From: Pseudomonadota bacterium
GTDB lineage: Bacteria; Desulfobacterota; Desulfobacteria; Desulfobacterales; Desulfosarcinaceae
Reading direction: 5' to 3'
Length of the DNA: 41,066 nucleotides
Assembly (NCBI GenBank): GCA_023435265.1
Contig: JAEYRZ010000074.1
Location: 1-41,066, forward strand
Numbering within the stretch: the first letter of the stretch is position 1; the number at the start of each line of letters is the position of its first letter. Both the position numbers and the translations under genes were made by a program. Below, piece by piece: positions 1 to 8,718 of the stretch. A model generated the notes under the pieces. The model saw only the letters and a program-made list of their open reading frames with translations. It was not told where the DNA came from and did no database searches.

Positions 1-403
1 CCGCCCGGGGTAAACGACGCGCGCCCGCCCGGACGCATGCTCGCCCCCCCCGCCGCCGGCGGGGGGGGGCGGCCCGCAATGTTTCGGTTTCGATATGATT
101 ATGTTACCGGATTGTCAACCAAGACTCGGAAAGAACGTTCCTGGGTGTGGGTGAGTTAACAAACGGGCTGTACGCTTGTAAATCAGGTCCAGACCGTATC
201 CAGCCGACAGCGGCGCCGGAGCGGACTCCAGGTGAACGGCCTGCAATGCGAACACCGGGTTCATGTTGCGGAGCGGTTTTCACCGGGGTGCGGGCGATAG
301 AGACGGTTGACGTCCGATGCCAAAAGGTGCAGTATCGCCCCGGCAGCGTGTCCGCTCCAGCGGGCCGGCGTCCAATTGCTCTCCATCCGGTTCGGGTAAG
401 CGC
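1..403. other. Left-edge stretch without a supported gene
   Basis: I see no convincing gene here. Open frames on both strands are compositionally implausible and have no ribosome binding site. The main structure is a perfect GC hairpin at 42-71 (C-run arm, three-base loop, G-run arm). It could be a transcription terminator for a gene to the left, but no T-run follows it. The rest is leader for the UPF0316 gene. Confidence 0.5.
42..71. terminator. GC-only hairpin, possible terminator
   Basis: A C8 run and a G9 run flank a GCC/GGC core, giving a stem of about 13 pairs with a three-base loop. No U-tract follows on either strand, so termination activity is uncertain. It could equally be a structural palindrome. 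Confidence 0.3.
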
Positions 404-967
404 ATGTTCGATTCGCATATTCTCATGGTCGGCGTGGTCATCTTCCTGGCCCGCATCTGCGATGTCTCAATCGGCACGATCCGCACCATCGTCACGGTCC
501 AGGGGCGCACGGTAGTGGCTTTTTTTCTGGCCGTGATCGAAATCATCATCTGGATTTTCGTCGCCAGCGCGGTCATCCATCAGGTCAAGGACAATCCGAT
601 CCTGGTTCTTTTCTACGCCTTCGGCTTTGCGACCGGCAACGTTGTGGGTATTCTGGTGGAACGCAAGATCGCCTTCGGGCTGACCGTGCTCAAGGTGATT
701 TCGCGCGCCAAAGCGCGGGCTCTGACCGAATGCATCCGCGCCATGGGCCAGGCCGTTACCCTGTTTGCCGGCGAGGGAATCACCGGACCGGTGCACGAGT
801 TGTACATCGTCTGCCGGCGGCGCGATCTGCGCAAACTCATTTCCGTGGTCCTTCGGGAAGATCCGGAGGCCTTCTACATCGTCGAACAGGCGCGCGATGT
901 CAGCAAAGTTCTGCGGCCGATCTATCAGCCGATCACCGGCTGGCGCGCGGCGACCAAACGCAAGTAG
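404..967 (+). CDS. UPF0316 / DUF2179 family membrane protein
   Basis: This is a 187-residue protein. The first ~95 residues form about three hydrophobic helices with short polar links, and the C-terminal ~80 residues form a soluble domain. This matches the UPF0316 family (Bacillus YebE-like, DUF5698 plus DUF2179), whose function is unknown. The opening MFDSHILMVG followed by a helix ending in the conserved-looking CDVSIGTIR supports a start at 404. The open frame continues upstream to 317, but that part lacks family-like sequence. The ribosome binding site is weak (GGGTAAG). The gene is convergent with the transglycosylase, with only 12 bases between the stop codons. Confidence 0.8.
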   Translation: MFDSHILMVGVVIFLARICDVSIGTIRTIVTVQGRTVVAFFLAVIEIIIWIFVASAVIHQVKDNPILVLFYAFGFATGNVVGILVERKIAFGLTVLKVISRAKARALTECIRAMGQAVTLFAGEGITGPVHELYIVCRRRDLRKLISVVLREDPEAFYIVEQARDVSKVLRPIYQPITGWRAATKRK

Positions 968-979
968 TGTATAGGCGGC

Positions 980-2419
980 TTACCCACCGAAATCCGCGGC
1001 CGGGGGGGCGAGGGTGTTGTTCAAAATCCGGTGATAGGTGCGGATGCGGTCCACGTACTGCACGGCTTCGTCGCCGCGGGCGTAGCCGCGCTCGAGGGTG
1101 GTGTAGAATTTCTTCTGCCGCAGCAGCGGCAGCACCCCTCGGATGCCGTACCAGGTGTCGGCCGGCTTGTTGAGGCGCATGGCCAGCCTGCGCGCGTCGC
1201 GCAGGTGCCCGAACCCGATGTTGTAAGCCGCCAGCGCCATAAAGGTGCGGTCCGGCTCGGCGATCTGGTCGTCCAGCATGCGGTGCAGCCGCGCCAGGTA
1301 GCGCGTGCCGCCGAAGATGGTTTCCTTGACCGCCAGGCGGTTCTGCACGCCGATGGTCTTGGCGGTGTCCTGGGTCAGCTGCATGATGCCGCGCACGCCG
1401 GTGAAGCTGACGGCGTTGGGGTCCCAGTGCGATTCCTGGTACGCCTGGGCCGCCACCAACTGCCAGTCCAGGGCGTACAGCGCGGCGGCCTCCTCGAAGT
1501 GTTGACGGTATTGGGGCAGCCGGTTGGCGATGCGTTCCCGGAAGCGGACCAGATCGACATAGTCGAAATCCTGCAGGTGGCTGTAATAATGCTCGTTCAA
1601 CCCCTTGATCCGGTCCTGGGTGGCCGGCAGGGCGAACCAGGCGCGCACGGCGGCCATCAGGTGCCGGTTTTGGGGATGAACGGCCCAGGCCAGGTCCTGA
1701 GGTTCGCCGAGCTGCAGCCGAATCGTCAACTCGGGGTAGTAGCGCTGGTTCATGGACACGGTTGTCGATTCGACCAGGGCCAGGGGTACGGCCCGGTTCC
1801 AGACCATCTGCAGGAGCTCTTCCGAACTGAAATCGCTCATAATCTGCCAGTTCAACCCCGAATGTGCGCCTTTCAGGTCCCTGAGCAGGTCCAGGCGGGT
1901 GCTGCTGCCGGTCATCCAGATGGTGTGATCGCCCAACTCTTCGATTTTGCGGATCTCCGGACCGCCCCGCCGGCCGATAAGCAGCTGCCTAATTTTGTGA
2001 TAGCCCGGACCCAGAGGGACGAGGCGCGCCGACTGCTTTCCGAAGGGCAGGCCCGCGGCAATCAGGTCGGCCTCCCCGCGGTGCAGCGCCGCCACCATTT
2101 CCGCCTCTTCCTCGATCACCAGCGGGCGTACCTTGACCCCCAGATGGTCGGCAAAGGCCTTGGCCAGATCATATTCGAATCCGGTGGGACCGTAGGGGCC
2201 TTCGTAGTAGCAGGCTGCATTGTTGCGGGTGATGAACACCAGCTCGCCGCGGGCCTTGAGGGCTTCCAGATCGTTGCGCACCAGCGGACCTTCGCAGCCC
2301 GCCATCAGGGCCAGCAGAACGATCAACACCCCCTTCAGGAGGCGGCCGGAACGCCATGACAGACTGTCCTGGGCGGTTCTTTTGCAATCGAAGGTGACGC
2401 TGCGTGCCGGGCGCTTCAA
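980..2419 (-). CDS. mltF: Membrane-bound lytic murein transglycosylase, MltF-like lipoprotein
   Basis: This 479-residue protein is predicted to cleave peptidoglycan glycan strands from the outer membrane. A lipobox LMAGC places the lipidated Cys at residue 42. A periplasmic solute-binding domain (SBP_bac_3 type) spans about 55-275, and a C-terminal SLT lysozyme-like domain spans about 310-460. The catalytic Glu is probably E329 in AYQESHW, followed by GVRGIMQLT, the usual SLT motif. Domain order and length match MltF. The chosen start is TTG, preceded on the minus strand by AAGGAAACGA. It lies about 210 bases downstream of the LysM/TPR gene on the same strand, so it may belong to the same envelope set but probably has its own promoter. 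Confidence 0.88.
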   Translation of the reverse strand: MKRPARSVTFDCKRTAQDSLSWRSGRLLKGVLIVLLALMAGCEGPLVRNDLEALKARGELVFITRNNAACYYEGPYGPTGFEYDLAKAFADHLGVKVRPLVIEEEAEMVAALHRGEADLIAAGLPFGKQSARLVPLGPGYHKIRQLLIGRRGGPEIRKIEELGDHTIWMTGSSTRLDLLRDLKGAHSGLNWQIMSDFSSEELLQMVWNRAVPLALVESTTVSMNQRYYPELTIRLQLGEPQDLAWAVHPQNRHLMAAVRAWFALPATQDRIKGLNEHYYSHLQDFDYVDLVRFRERIANRLPQYRQHFEEAAALYALDWQLVAAQAYQESHWDPNAVSFTGVRGIMQLTQDTAKTIGVQNRLAVKETIFGGTRYLARLHRMLDDQIAEPDRTFMALAAYNIGFGHLRDARRLAMRLNKPADTWYGIRGVLPLLRQKKFYTTLERGYARGDEAVQYVDRIRTYHRILNNTLAPPAADFGG

Positions 2420-2608
2420 ATCGTTTCCTTATCGGTCGTTTTCCGCTTGGGGTGCAAAGGGACTGCCACCCGAGGGTGTTTTCAAACTCCGACTTGCATA
2501 AACGGCTTCTCTCGCGATATCAATCGGAGAATTCGAAAGCGGCGGTCATCCGTGGGATACGACGGTATTGGGGCCCGACCTTTTTCGTCATTTCGATCAA
2601 AATCGTTC

Positions 2609-2627
2609 CGCCCGCTTTGCGCGGGCG
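2609..2627 (-). terminator. Hairpin immediately after the LysM/TPR gene
   Basis: A seven-pair GC stem (CGCCCGC / GCGGGCG) with a five-base loop starts one base beyond the stop codon of the 2629-3942 gene. On the minus strand it is followed by AACGATTTT, a short imperfect U-tract. It is a plausible intrinsic terminator or attenuator separating that operon from the transglycosylase gene. Confidence 0.45.
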
Positions 2628-2628
2628 T

Positions 2629-3942
2629 CTATTCCTTCTTCAGGCCGCGCCAGCGGTCCAGCAGGCGCAGCGCGTTTTCGATATCCTGACGCGCTTTGGG
2701 GTGCTCGGGGTTCAGCGCCAGGGTCTGTTCCCAGCACGCCACCGCCGACTCCAGTTCCTCTACCAGGAAGTGCTTGACGCCTTTGCGGTAGAGTGTTTCC
2801 GCGCGAGCGGTCAGCCGGGCGCGCGCCAGCGCCGCCCACTGGGCCGTGTCCTGGTAATCCGGGTCGAGGGCGCTGAAAACCTTGAGGGCTTCCGGTTCGC
2901 GCTGGGCGTCGAGCAGGCTCCTCCCCAACGCATAGCGGGCGGACTGGAGCATGACCCCGGCCTCGGCATGGCCGGGTTCGCGGGCCAGGATCTCCTCGAG
3001 GGCGTTGACGGCGCGCGCGTGCGCCTTTTGTTTCATGAACGCGTCCGCGGCCGCCAATCGGGCGGCGGTGTCTTCGCGCTGCAGCTGCTTGCGCGCCATG
3101 GCAATGGCTTCGCTGCGCCCCTCGTATCCCTCGCCGAGCTGCTTGAACTGCTCCAGCGCTGCCAGATACTGGCTTTGCGCACACAGTTCCGATCCCCAGC
3201 GGTAGTGGGCGTCGTCCGCCATCCGCACGGCCTGACCATGATAATCCGTGCCCGGCTCGATGCGCGCCGCGATGTCGATGACGTCCCGGTAGCGGCGTTG
3301 CGTCAGCGCCTGCGCGGCCTCCTCCAGCAGCGTGCGCTGGTCGTTGCGCGGCGGGGTGCCGGTCCGTTCGAGTGCGGGCAGCTGCAGGGTTTTACCGATA
3401 TGAAGCGGTTTGCGGGGATCCAGATCATTATAATAGGCGATCAGGTTGCCCAGGTTCGCGTCGCCATAAGCACTCAGGGCGATGCGGCTGAAGGAGTCGC
3501 CCGGCCGCACCGTATAGTCACCGGGCGCACGGCGCTGCACGCTTCGCAAATAGTAGGCCGCGCGGTGATGATCGGGAGCCAGGCGCAGGGTGATCAGAAA
3601 TTCCCGGGCCGCCGCTTCGTGGCGCCCGGCGCGGTAATGCGCCTGGGCACGCTCGAAATGGACCTGGGCGGCCTTTTTGATTCCCCGTTCGAGCGTCGCG
3701 ATGACGCGCGGCGCCATCGTATTGCCGGGATCGAGCAGCGCCGCCACGCGCCAGGCGAGAAGCGCCTCGGGAAGCGCTCCTTGTTTCTCGTGGTCCAATG
3801 CTTTCTGACGATAGGTCTCGAACAGGGCCGGGTCCGGACCTGCGGTCGAGGCCGGAGCGGCCGGCGGCGCGAGCTGCCGCCCGCAGGCGCTCGGCAGCAC
3901 CAGCAGGAAAACCAGCAGAAAACCGAGCACCAGGGCTTTCAT
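2629..3942 (-). CDS. LysM and TPR-repeat lipoprotein
   Basis: This 437-residue protein begins with a hydrophobic signal and a lipobox-like PSAC (Cys20). It has TPR-type helical repeats before and after a single LysM domain (about residues 145-200, starting YTVRPGDSFSRIA), which should bind peptidoglycan or another N-acetylglucosamine polymer. The C-terminal TPRs include AVACWEQTLALNPEHPKARQ-like units. Its ATG overlaps the upstream stop as ATGA, so it is probably translationally coupled to the deacetylase-like gene. A scaffolding role in the cell wall is inferred from LysM plus TPR; no enzymatic domain is visible. Confidence 0.8.
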   Translation of the reverse strand: MKALVLGFLLVFLLVLPSACGRQLAPPAAPASTAGPDPALFETYRQKALDHEKQGALPEALLAWRVAALLDPGNTMAPRVIATLERGIKKAAQVHFERAQAHYRAGRHEAAAREFLITLRLAPDHHRAAYYLRSVQRRAPGDYTVRPGDSFSRIALSAYGDANLGNLIAYYNDLDPRKPLHIGKTLQLPALERTGTPPRNDQRTLLEEAAQALTQRRYRDVIDIAARIEPGTDYHGQAVRMADDAHYRWGSELCAQSQYLAALEQFKQLGEGYEGRSEAIAMARKQLQREDTAARLAAADAFMKQKAHARAVNALEEILAREPGHAEAGVMLQSARYALGRSLLDAQREPEALKVFSALDPDYQDTAQWAALARARLTARAETLYRKGVKHFLVEELESAVACWEQTLALNPEHPKARQDIENALRLLDRWRGLKKE

Positions 3943-4967
3943 CGCAGTTCCGCCTGATGAAAGGTGATCAACAGCCGGTCGAAGCGCTTCAAGTCCACGT
4001 CGGCCCCCACCGCCTGGCGCTTGAGCAGGAACGGATCGCTGAAAAATGGGTTGGCTCCGTTTTCACGGGTGAAGGCGGCCCGAAACCCCTGCTTGCGGGC
4101 ATGCGCCGCGAAAATATCGTCGGCCCGGCCGGCGGGATAAGCGAAAAAGTTGCACGGCCGTTGAAGTCCGGACTGCAGAGCCTCCCGGCCGGCGCCGATC
4201 TCCCGGGCCAGGCGCTGCCAGCTGAGCGCATGGTTTCCGGACGCCGGTTGTGCGGCCGAAGGCTCGTTCTCCCCGCCCAGCAGGCCGATTTCAACACCGT
4301 CGGCCGCCATGATCCGCAAGTGTTCCCAGGTCAGGTGCCCCTGCCGGCCGATCATCGCCGGAATGGTGAAGAGCGCCGCCGGTGAACCGCGGCGCTTGAG
4401 GATCGGATAGGCGACATCGAATATCCAGCGTTCACTGCCCTCCAGCGTAACCACCACCGCCTTGGGCGGCACCTGATCTTCAAGATCTAGAAAGGCCATG
4501 AACGCCGAAAGGGTCGATGGACGGAACCCATTTCCCGCCAGGTACTCCAAGTGGGCCTCGAAATCCGCGGCGGCGACAGCGCCGGGGGTTTTTGCAGCTG
4601 CTATCCGGTCGTACAGCAGAACCGGCACGGTTTGATAGCCGTCCACCCGCAGGCCTCCCAGGCCGACGGGCCGGCGCGGGATGACCACCCGGCGCCCGGG
4701 TGCAAGCGGTCCGGCGCCGTTGTAGGCTTCGATCCACCAGGCTTTGGCGGCGTCGCCCAGATGGACTTCGGCCAGACCCGCCCAGGTATCGCCTTTGGCT
4801 GCGGTCACAATGAGGGCGTACTCGTTGGACAACGGCGCCGCAGCCGGCGGCTGCAGTATATGGCCGGTGCAGGCCGAAGCCCAGAGGACCGCCCACAACA
4901 CGCTCAGTGCCAGGCCAGGCCTTCGCCCGCAGCAAGCACGAATCTGCATCCTACCCATTCTGGACAT
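3939..4967 (-). CDS. LysM protein with a degenerate polysaccharide deacetylase domain
   Basis: This 342-residue protein has a lipoprotein-like leader (ASAC near residue 33), a LysM-like segment (about 50-97) and a NodB-like polysaccharide deacetylase fold (about 110-335). The family needs an Asp-Asp pair in motif 1 (TFDDG) and two His in motif 2 (HTxxH). Here motif 1 reads TLEGS (174-178) and motif 2 reads GLLGGEN (228-234), so the catalytic Asp and all metal ligands are gone. Motif 3 (FFAYPAG) remains. It is probably a non-enzymatic glycan-binding or regulatory protein. Its start overlaps the cyclase gene by 17 bases. In-frame ATGs at 4958 and 4949 are alternatives; the last is best placed after GGGTAGG. 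Its stop overlaps the next start (ATGA). Confidence 0.8.
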   Translation of the reverse strand: MSRMGRMQIRACCGRRPGLALSVLWAVLWASACTGHILQPPAAAPLSNEYALIVTAAKGDTWAGLAEVHLGDAAKAWWIEAYNGAGPLAPGRRVVIPRRPVGLGGLRVDGYQTVPVLLYDRIAAAKTPGAVAAADFEAHLEYLAGNGFRPSTLSAFMAFLDLEDQVPPKAVVVTLEGSERWIFDVAYPILKRRGSPAALFTIPAMIGRQGHLTWEHLRIMAADGVEIGLLGGENEPSAAQPASGNHALSWQRLAREIGAGREALQSGLQRPCNFFAYPAGRADDIFAAHARKQGFRAAFTRENGANPFFSDPFLLKRQAVGADVDLKRFDRLLITFHQAELR

Positions 4968-6723
4968 GCCTGAAGTCGTTCATGCGAATGACCCGGAAGA
5001 CATCGACCGGATCGGCCTTGCCCTTGATGTTCTGGCGGCCCAGGCTCTCGGCTTCGATCAATCCGTCGAGTTGGGTTTTGACCGCCTGGCTCACGATCAC
5101 GTCCCCCGCTCCGGCCAGGGCATTGAGCCGCGAAGTAAGATTGACGCTGTCGCCGATCACGGTATACTCCATCTTGGACTGCGAGCCCACATTGCCGGCC
5201 ACCACAACTCCGGTGTGGATGCTGATCCCCACCGCGGAGAGCAGCCGGTTGCCTGCCGCGCTCTTGACGCGCAATTCCTCCTGAAGCTGCATGGCCGCAC
5301 GAACGGCGCGTTCCACGTGGTCGCGCCGGAAAACCGGCACGCCGAAGACGCCCAGCACGGCGTCGCCGATGAACTTGTCGATATAACCGCCGTTGCGGAT
5401 GATGACCGCAGTGGCGGTCTCCAGGAATTGATTGAGGGCTTCGACCACCTGTTCGGGGGCTTTCTCCGCGGCGAAGGCCGTGAATCCGCGCACATCCCCG
5501 AAGAGGATGGTGGCTTCGTTGCGGGTGCCCTTGAGCCATTCGGTTTCGGGATTGGCCAGGATCAGGTCCAGCACCTCGGTGCCCACATATTTGCCGAACG
5601 ATTTCTGGGTCATGGCATTTTTCCACAACTCGTGCCCCATCCGGTTGAAGGCCATGCCCAGGTTGCCGAGTTCATCGTTGCGGCGCAGCGGAACGCGGTA
5701 TTGGTAGTTGCCGCGCGCGATCTCCTCCGTGGCCCGCACCAGCTGGGAGATCGGGCGCGAGAAGCGGAAGCCGTACAACACCGCCACCCCCAGACCCACC
5801 AGAATGACAAGAAAGGCCACGATGATCACCGAACCGCGCTCGCGCTGGATCAACTCCTCGATGAAATCGAGCGAGATCCCCACATGCACCTGCCCGAGCG
5901 TTTTATCCTTGAAGGTGATCGGCCGGTAAAGATTCAGCAGGTGTTCGCCCCCCGGGCGGCGGTAACTGTAATAGGTGACGTCATCGGCGCGGGTGAGCTC
6001 GGGGTTCTGCTGAAAATGGCGGAAGGGCAGTCCGATCAGGTTGATGTCGGTGTGCGCCTTGATCAGATCATTGGCGCCCACGATCAGCGCATAGCGCAGG
6101 CCTTCGACATGCGCGGCCTCCTTGATCAGGGTGTTCAGGCGCAGGATGTCGTCCTCGAGCAGCGGGATGGGTGCGTTGTTGGCGAAATAATTGAGACTGA
6201 CCCTTCCGAGCCGCACCGATTGCTCGTAGAGCCGCTCTTTCTGGGTGCTGAGCAGCAGCATGCTGAGCGCGACGATGGTGATCACGATGATGAAGGTGGT
6301 GGCCACCGCCATCTGGATCCACATGGGGATGCGCGTGCGGGGCAGCCGTTCGAAGCAGGAACCGTACTTGTTGGCCAGATGTTCGCGGATGTCGTCGGAA
6401 AGCGTGGTGATATCGATCTGGTATTCCGCCTTGATCGTGCGGATTACATCGGCTTCCGAAGCATAGCCCAGGCCGACGATGATCTGGCCCAGCCGCACCG
6501 CCCGGCCCTGCTGCAGCAGCGTGGCGCGCTGGGTTTCGAGCGCCGTTTTGAGCTGGTATTCCGTAATCAGGTGGTTGCGTTTGAGCACCTCGCCGATGAA
6601 GAGGTCGTCTCGCGTCAACTGGCTCCTGCCGAACCGCCCGCCCAGTCGGCCCAGGATCCGGAGCATGCCTTGGATACGCACCTTGATGTCCATGCTGTGT
6701 GCTGCCTCGATCATATGCGCCAT
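4951..6723 (-). CDS. Membrane class III adenylate cyclase with HAMP domain
   Basis: This 590-residue protein is predicted to make cAMP. Residues 40-125 resemble the N-terminal domain of type II secretion/pilus ATPases (GEVLKRNHLITEYQL, then LGQIIVGLGYASEADV). TM1 (about 135-158), an extracytoplasmic sensor (160-295), TM2 (about 298-319), HAMP (about 320-372) and a class III cyclase domain (about 400-585) follow. Metal ligands D410 and D454, base-specifying K450 and T521, and transition-state N528 and R532 are all present. A Lys/Thr pair indicates ATP rather than GTP. In-frame starts at residues 4 and 11 are possible. It is the first gene of a minus-strand operon with the two LysM genes, linking cAMP to envelope proteins. 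Confidence 0.87.
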   Translation of the reverse strand: MAHMIEAAHSMDIKVRIQGMLRILGRLGGRFGRSQLTRDDLFIGEVLKRNHLITEYQLKTALETQRATLLQQGRAVRLGQIIVGLGYASEADVIRTIKAEYQIDITTLSDDIREHLANKYGSCFERLPRTRIPMWIQMAVATTFIIVITIVALSMLLLSTQKERLYEQSVRLGRVSLNYFANNAPIPLLEDDILRLNTLIKEAAHVEGLRYALIVGANDLIKAHTDINLIGLPFRHFQQNPELTRADDVTYYSYRRPGGEHLLNLYRPITFKDKTLGQVHVGISLDFIEELIQRERGSVIIVAFLVILVGLGVAVLYGFRFSRPISQLVRATEEIARGNYQYRVPLRRNDELGNLGMAFNRMGHELWKNAMTQKSFGKYVGTEVLDLILANPETEWLKGTRNEATILFGDVRGFTAFAAEKAPEQVVEALNQFLETATAVIIRNGGYIDKFIGDAVLGVFGVPVFRRDHVERAVRAAMQLQEELRVKSAAGNRLLSAVGISIHTGVVVAGNVGSQSKMEYTVIGDSVNLTSRLNALAGAGDVIVSQAVKTQLDGLIEAESLGRQNIKGKADPVDVFRVIRMNDFRHVQNG

Positions 6724-6874
6724 TCAGCCCCGCACCTGCGCCCGTCCGACCCGCGGCATCCTTCCGGGCAACGCCGTCCCGGCGGACCTGTGCGGCAACG
6801 CCGACGCGGCCGGGACCGGCCGCATGGGAAAGCGCGGCGGGGCCATCCCGCCCCGGGCGTTCCGGGCCGTGAAT

Positions 6875-6902
6875 TTGCCGCATCTGGAACCATGCTTATA
6901 GT
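6875..6902 (+). promoter_or_regulatory. Candidate sigma-70 promoter
   Basis: TTGCCG (6875-6880) and TATAGT (6897-6902) are separated by 16 bases. They lie about 75 bases upstream of the 6978 gene, in the divergent region between it and the cyclase gene. Recognised by eye only. Confidence 0.45.
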
Positions 6903-6977
6903 GGAGCAACATCAACAACCAACAACGTACCGGGTACTTCAACCGACCCACTTCCAACCTCCGGCAAGGAGGACGCC

Positions 6978-7235
6978 ATGATCGACAAAAACATCCTGTG
7001 TGAAAAAATCAGAGAGATCTATCCTGATATCGGCACCTGCGGCATCGATATTGAGGTCGCATATGATAAAACCCAAGAGCGCTGGGTCGTCGATTTGAAA
7101 AAAGACCAACAGCATTTGAAAACGTACCTGGAGCAGGGCGATGCCGAATTCTGTCTGGCCGGCCGGCAGTGTGTCGGCCTGGGCATCGAGATCGCCCAGC
7201 TGCGCGCCAACCTGGAACGAAGACCCCCCGGGTGA
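6978..7235 (+). CDS. Small conserved-looking protein of unknown function
   Basis: This 85-residue acidic protein begins MIDKNILCEKIREIYP, has an AGGAGG-type ribosome binding site (AAGGAGGACGCC) and shows normal coding composition. It has no signal peptide or membrane helix. Two Cys occur near the C-terminus (FCLAGRQCVGLGIEI). The segment looks like a compact alpha/beta fold but I do not recognise the family. It lies 73 bases upstream of the fumarase gene and may share its transcript, with a strong hairpin between them. Confidence 0.7.
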   Translation: MIDKNILCEKIREIYPDIGTCGIDIEVAYDKTQERWVVDLKKDQQHLKTYLEQGDAEFCLAGRQCVGLGIEIAQLRANLERRPPG

Positions 7236-7246
7236 ACCCATACATC

Positions 7247-7288
7247 CGGTTTCAAGAACTCCGGCGGCTGTCCGGAGTTCTGAAACCG
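7247..7288 (+). promoter_or_regulatory. Strong leader hairpin just upstream of fumC
   Basis: Bases 7247-7253 and 7255-7264 pair with 7272-7288 (17 pairs, one bulged A at 7254, seven-base loop). The stem begins 11 bases after the stop of the preceding gene and ends a few bases before the fumarase ribosome binding site (AAGGAG). No U-run follows. It may be an intercistronic processing or stabilising element, an attenuator or an operator. Confidence 0.6.
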
Positions 7289-7308
7289 CTGAAAGCAAGG
7301 AGCGTCCC

Positions 7309-8709
7309 ATGGGCCGATCCAACCCAACCACGCACGGCCGCATCGAACACGACAGCATGGGTGCGGTGGTGGTGCCTGCCGGGGCGCATTACGGGTCACA
7401 AACCCAGCGCGCCCGGGAAAATTTTTTCGACAGCGGTGTGAAGCCGCCGCTCGAAATGATTCACGCTTTGGCCCTGATCAAAACCTGCGCCGCGCAGGTC
7501 AACGCCGGATTGGGACTGCTCGACGAACGCCTGGCCGAGGCCATCGGCGCAGCGGCCGAGGAAGTGCTGGACGGCCGGTGGGACGATCAATTCGTGGTCG
7601 ATCTTTTTCAGACCGGCTCCGGCACATCCACCAACATGAACATGAACGAGGTCGTCGCCTCGCGGGCCAATGAAATCATGACCGGTCAACGCGGCGGCCG
7701 GTCTCCGGTCCACCCCAACGACCATGTCAACCTGGGGCAGTCCAGCAACGATGCCATCCCGACCGCCCTGCATATCGCGGCGGTCACGGGAATCGTACGC
7801 GATGCCGAACCGTCGCTCGAGCATCTCCAGCAGATCCTGGCCGCCAAGGCGTCACAGTTCGCGGATGTCCACAAGATCGCCCGCACGCACCTTCAGGATG
7901 CGGTTCCGATTACCCTGGGACAAAGTTTTTCGGGCTACGTGCGCCAGATCGAACTGGGCCGCCAGCGATTGGCGGCCGTCATTCCCCGCCTGAGCGAACT
8001 GGCCCTGGGCGGCACGGCCGTGGGCACCGGGCTGAACACCCATCCGCAATTCGCGCCGCGCACCATCGCCCTGATCGCCGAACGGACCGGCCTGCCGTTT
8101 CAGGAGGCACTGAACCATTTCGAAGCCCAGGCCGCGCGGGATGCGGCGGTGGAGGCGGCCGGCGCTTTGAAAACGGTCGCGGTCGGCCTGGTGAAGATCG
8201 CGAACGATATCCGCTGGCTCGGCTCCGGTCCGCGCTGCGGCCTGGGCGAGCTGATGCTGCCCGAACTGCAGCCCGGTTCATCGATCATGCCCGGCAAAGT
8301 CAATCCGGTGATACCCGAAGCCGTCATTCAGATGGGCTACCAGATCATGGCCGACGAACTGGCCGTCACCCTGGCCGGCCAGGCCGGCAACCTCGAACTG
8401 AACGTCACCCTGCCCCTGATCGCCCACAACCTGCTGCAGGCCATTCGCCTGCTGGCCGGCGCGGCGCGTCTGCTGGCCGATAAATGCCTGCGCGATCTCG
8501 AGGCGGACCGCGCGCGCTGCGGCGACTACATCGAAAAGAGCCTGGCGCTGGTCACCGCATTGGTACCGGAAATCGGTTATGACCGGGCTGCCGAGCTGGC
8601 CAAGCGCGCCTACCAGAGCGACCGGACCGTCCGCGAGGTCGCCCTGGAAGAGAAGATTCTGCCGGCCGCGAAAATCGAGGCACTGCTCGGCCCGCGGCGA
8701 AAAGACTAG
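7309..8709 (+). CDS. fumC: Fumarate hydratase, class II
   Basis: This 466-residue cytosolic enzyme interconverts fumarate and malate in the TCA cycle without an Fe-S cluster. Signatures in order are SGTSTNMNMNEV, HPNDHVNLGQSSND, GGTAVGTGLNTHP and the superfamily signature GSSIMPGKVNPV, with the catalytic Ser near residue 324/325. Length matches FumC. The start at 7309 follows AAGGAG with seven-base spacing; the frame stays open to 7141 but overlaps the preceding gene. Aspartase is a close relative, but the overall motif set fits fumarase better. Confidence 0.93.
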   Translation: MGRSNPTTHGRIEHDSMGAVVVPAGAHYGSQTQRARENFFDSGVKPPLEMIHALALIKTCAAQVNAGLGLLDERLAEAIGAAAEEVLDGRWDDQFVVDLFQTGSGTSTNMNMNEVVASRANEIMTGQRGGRSPVHPNDHVNLGQSSNDAIPTALHIAAVTGIVRDAEPSLEHLQQILAAKASQFADVHKIARTHLQDAVPITLGQSFSGYVRQIELGRQRLAAVIPRLSELALGGTAVGTGLNTHPQFAPRTIALIAERTGLPFQEALNHFEAQAARDAAVEAAGALKTVAVGLVKIANDIRWLGSGPRCGLGELMLPELQPGSSIMPGKVNPVIPEAVIQMGYQIMADELAVTLAGQAGNLELNVTLPLIAHNLLQAIRLLAGAARLLADKCLRDLEADRARCGDYIEKSLALVTALVPEIGYDRAAELAKRAYQSDRTVREVALEEKILPAAKIEALLGPRRKD

Positions 8710-8718
8710 AAATCGTTG

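Noticed and set aside
4744..6981. Open frame of 745 codons on the plus strand opposite the adenylate cyclase
   Set aside because: Antisense shadow of a gene with complete cyclase motifs; no family resemblance of its own.
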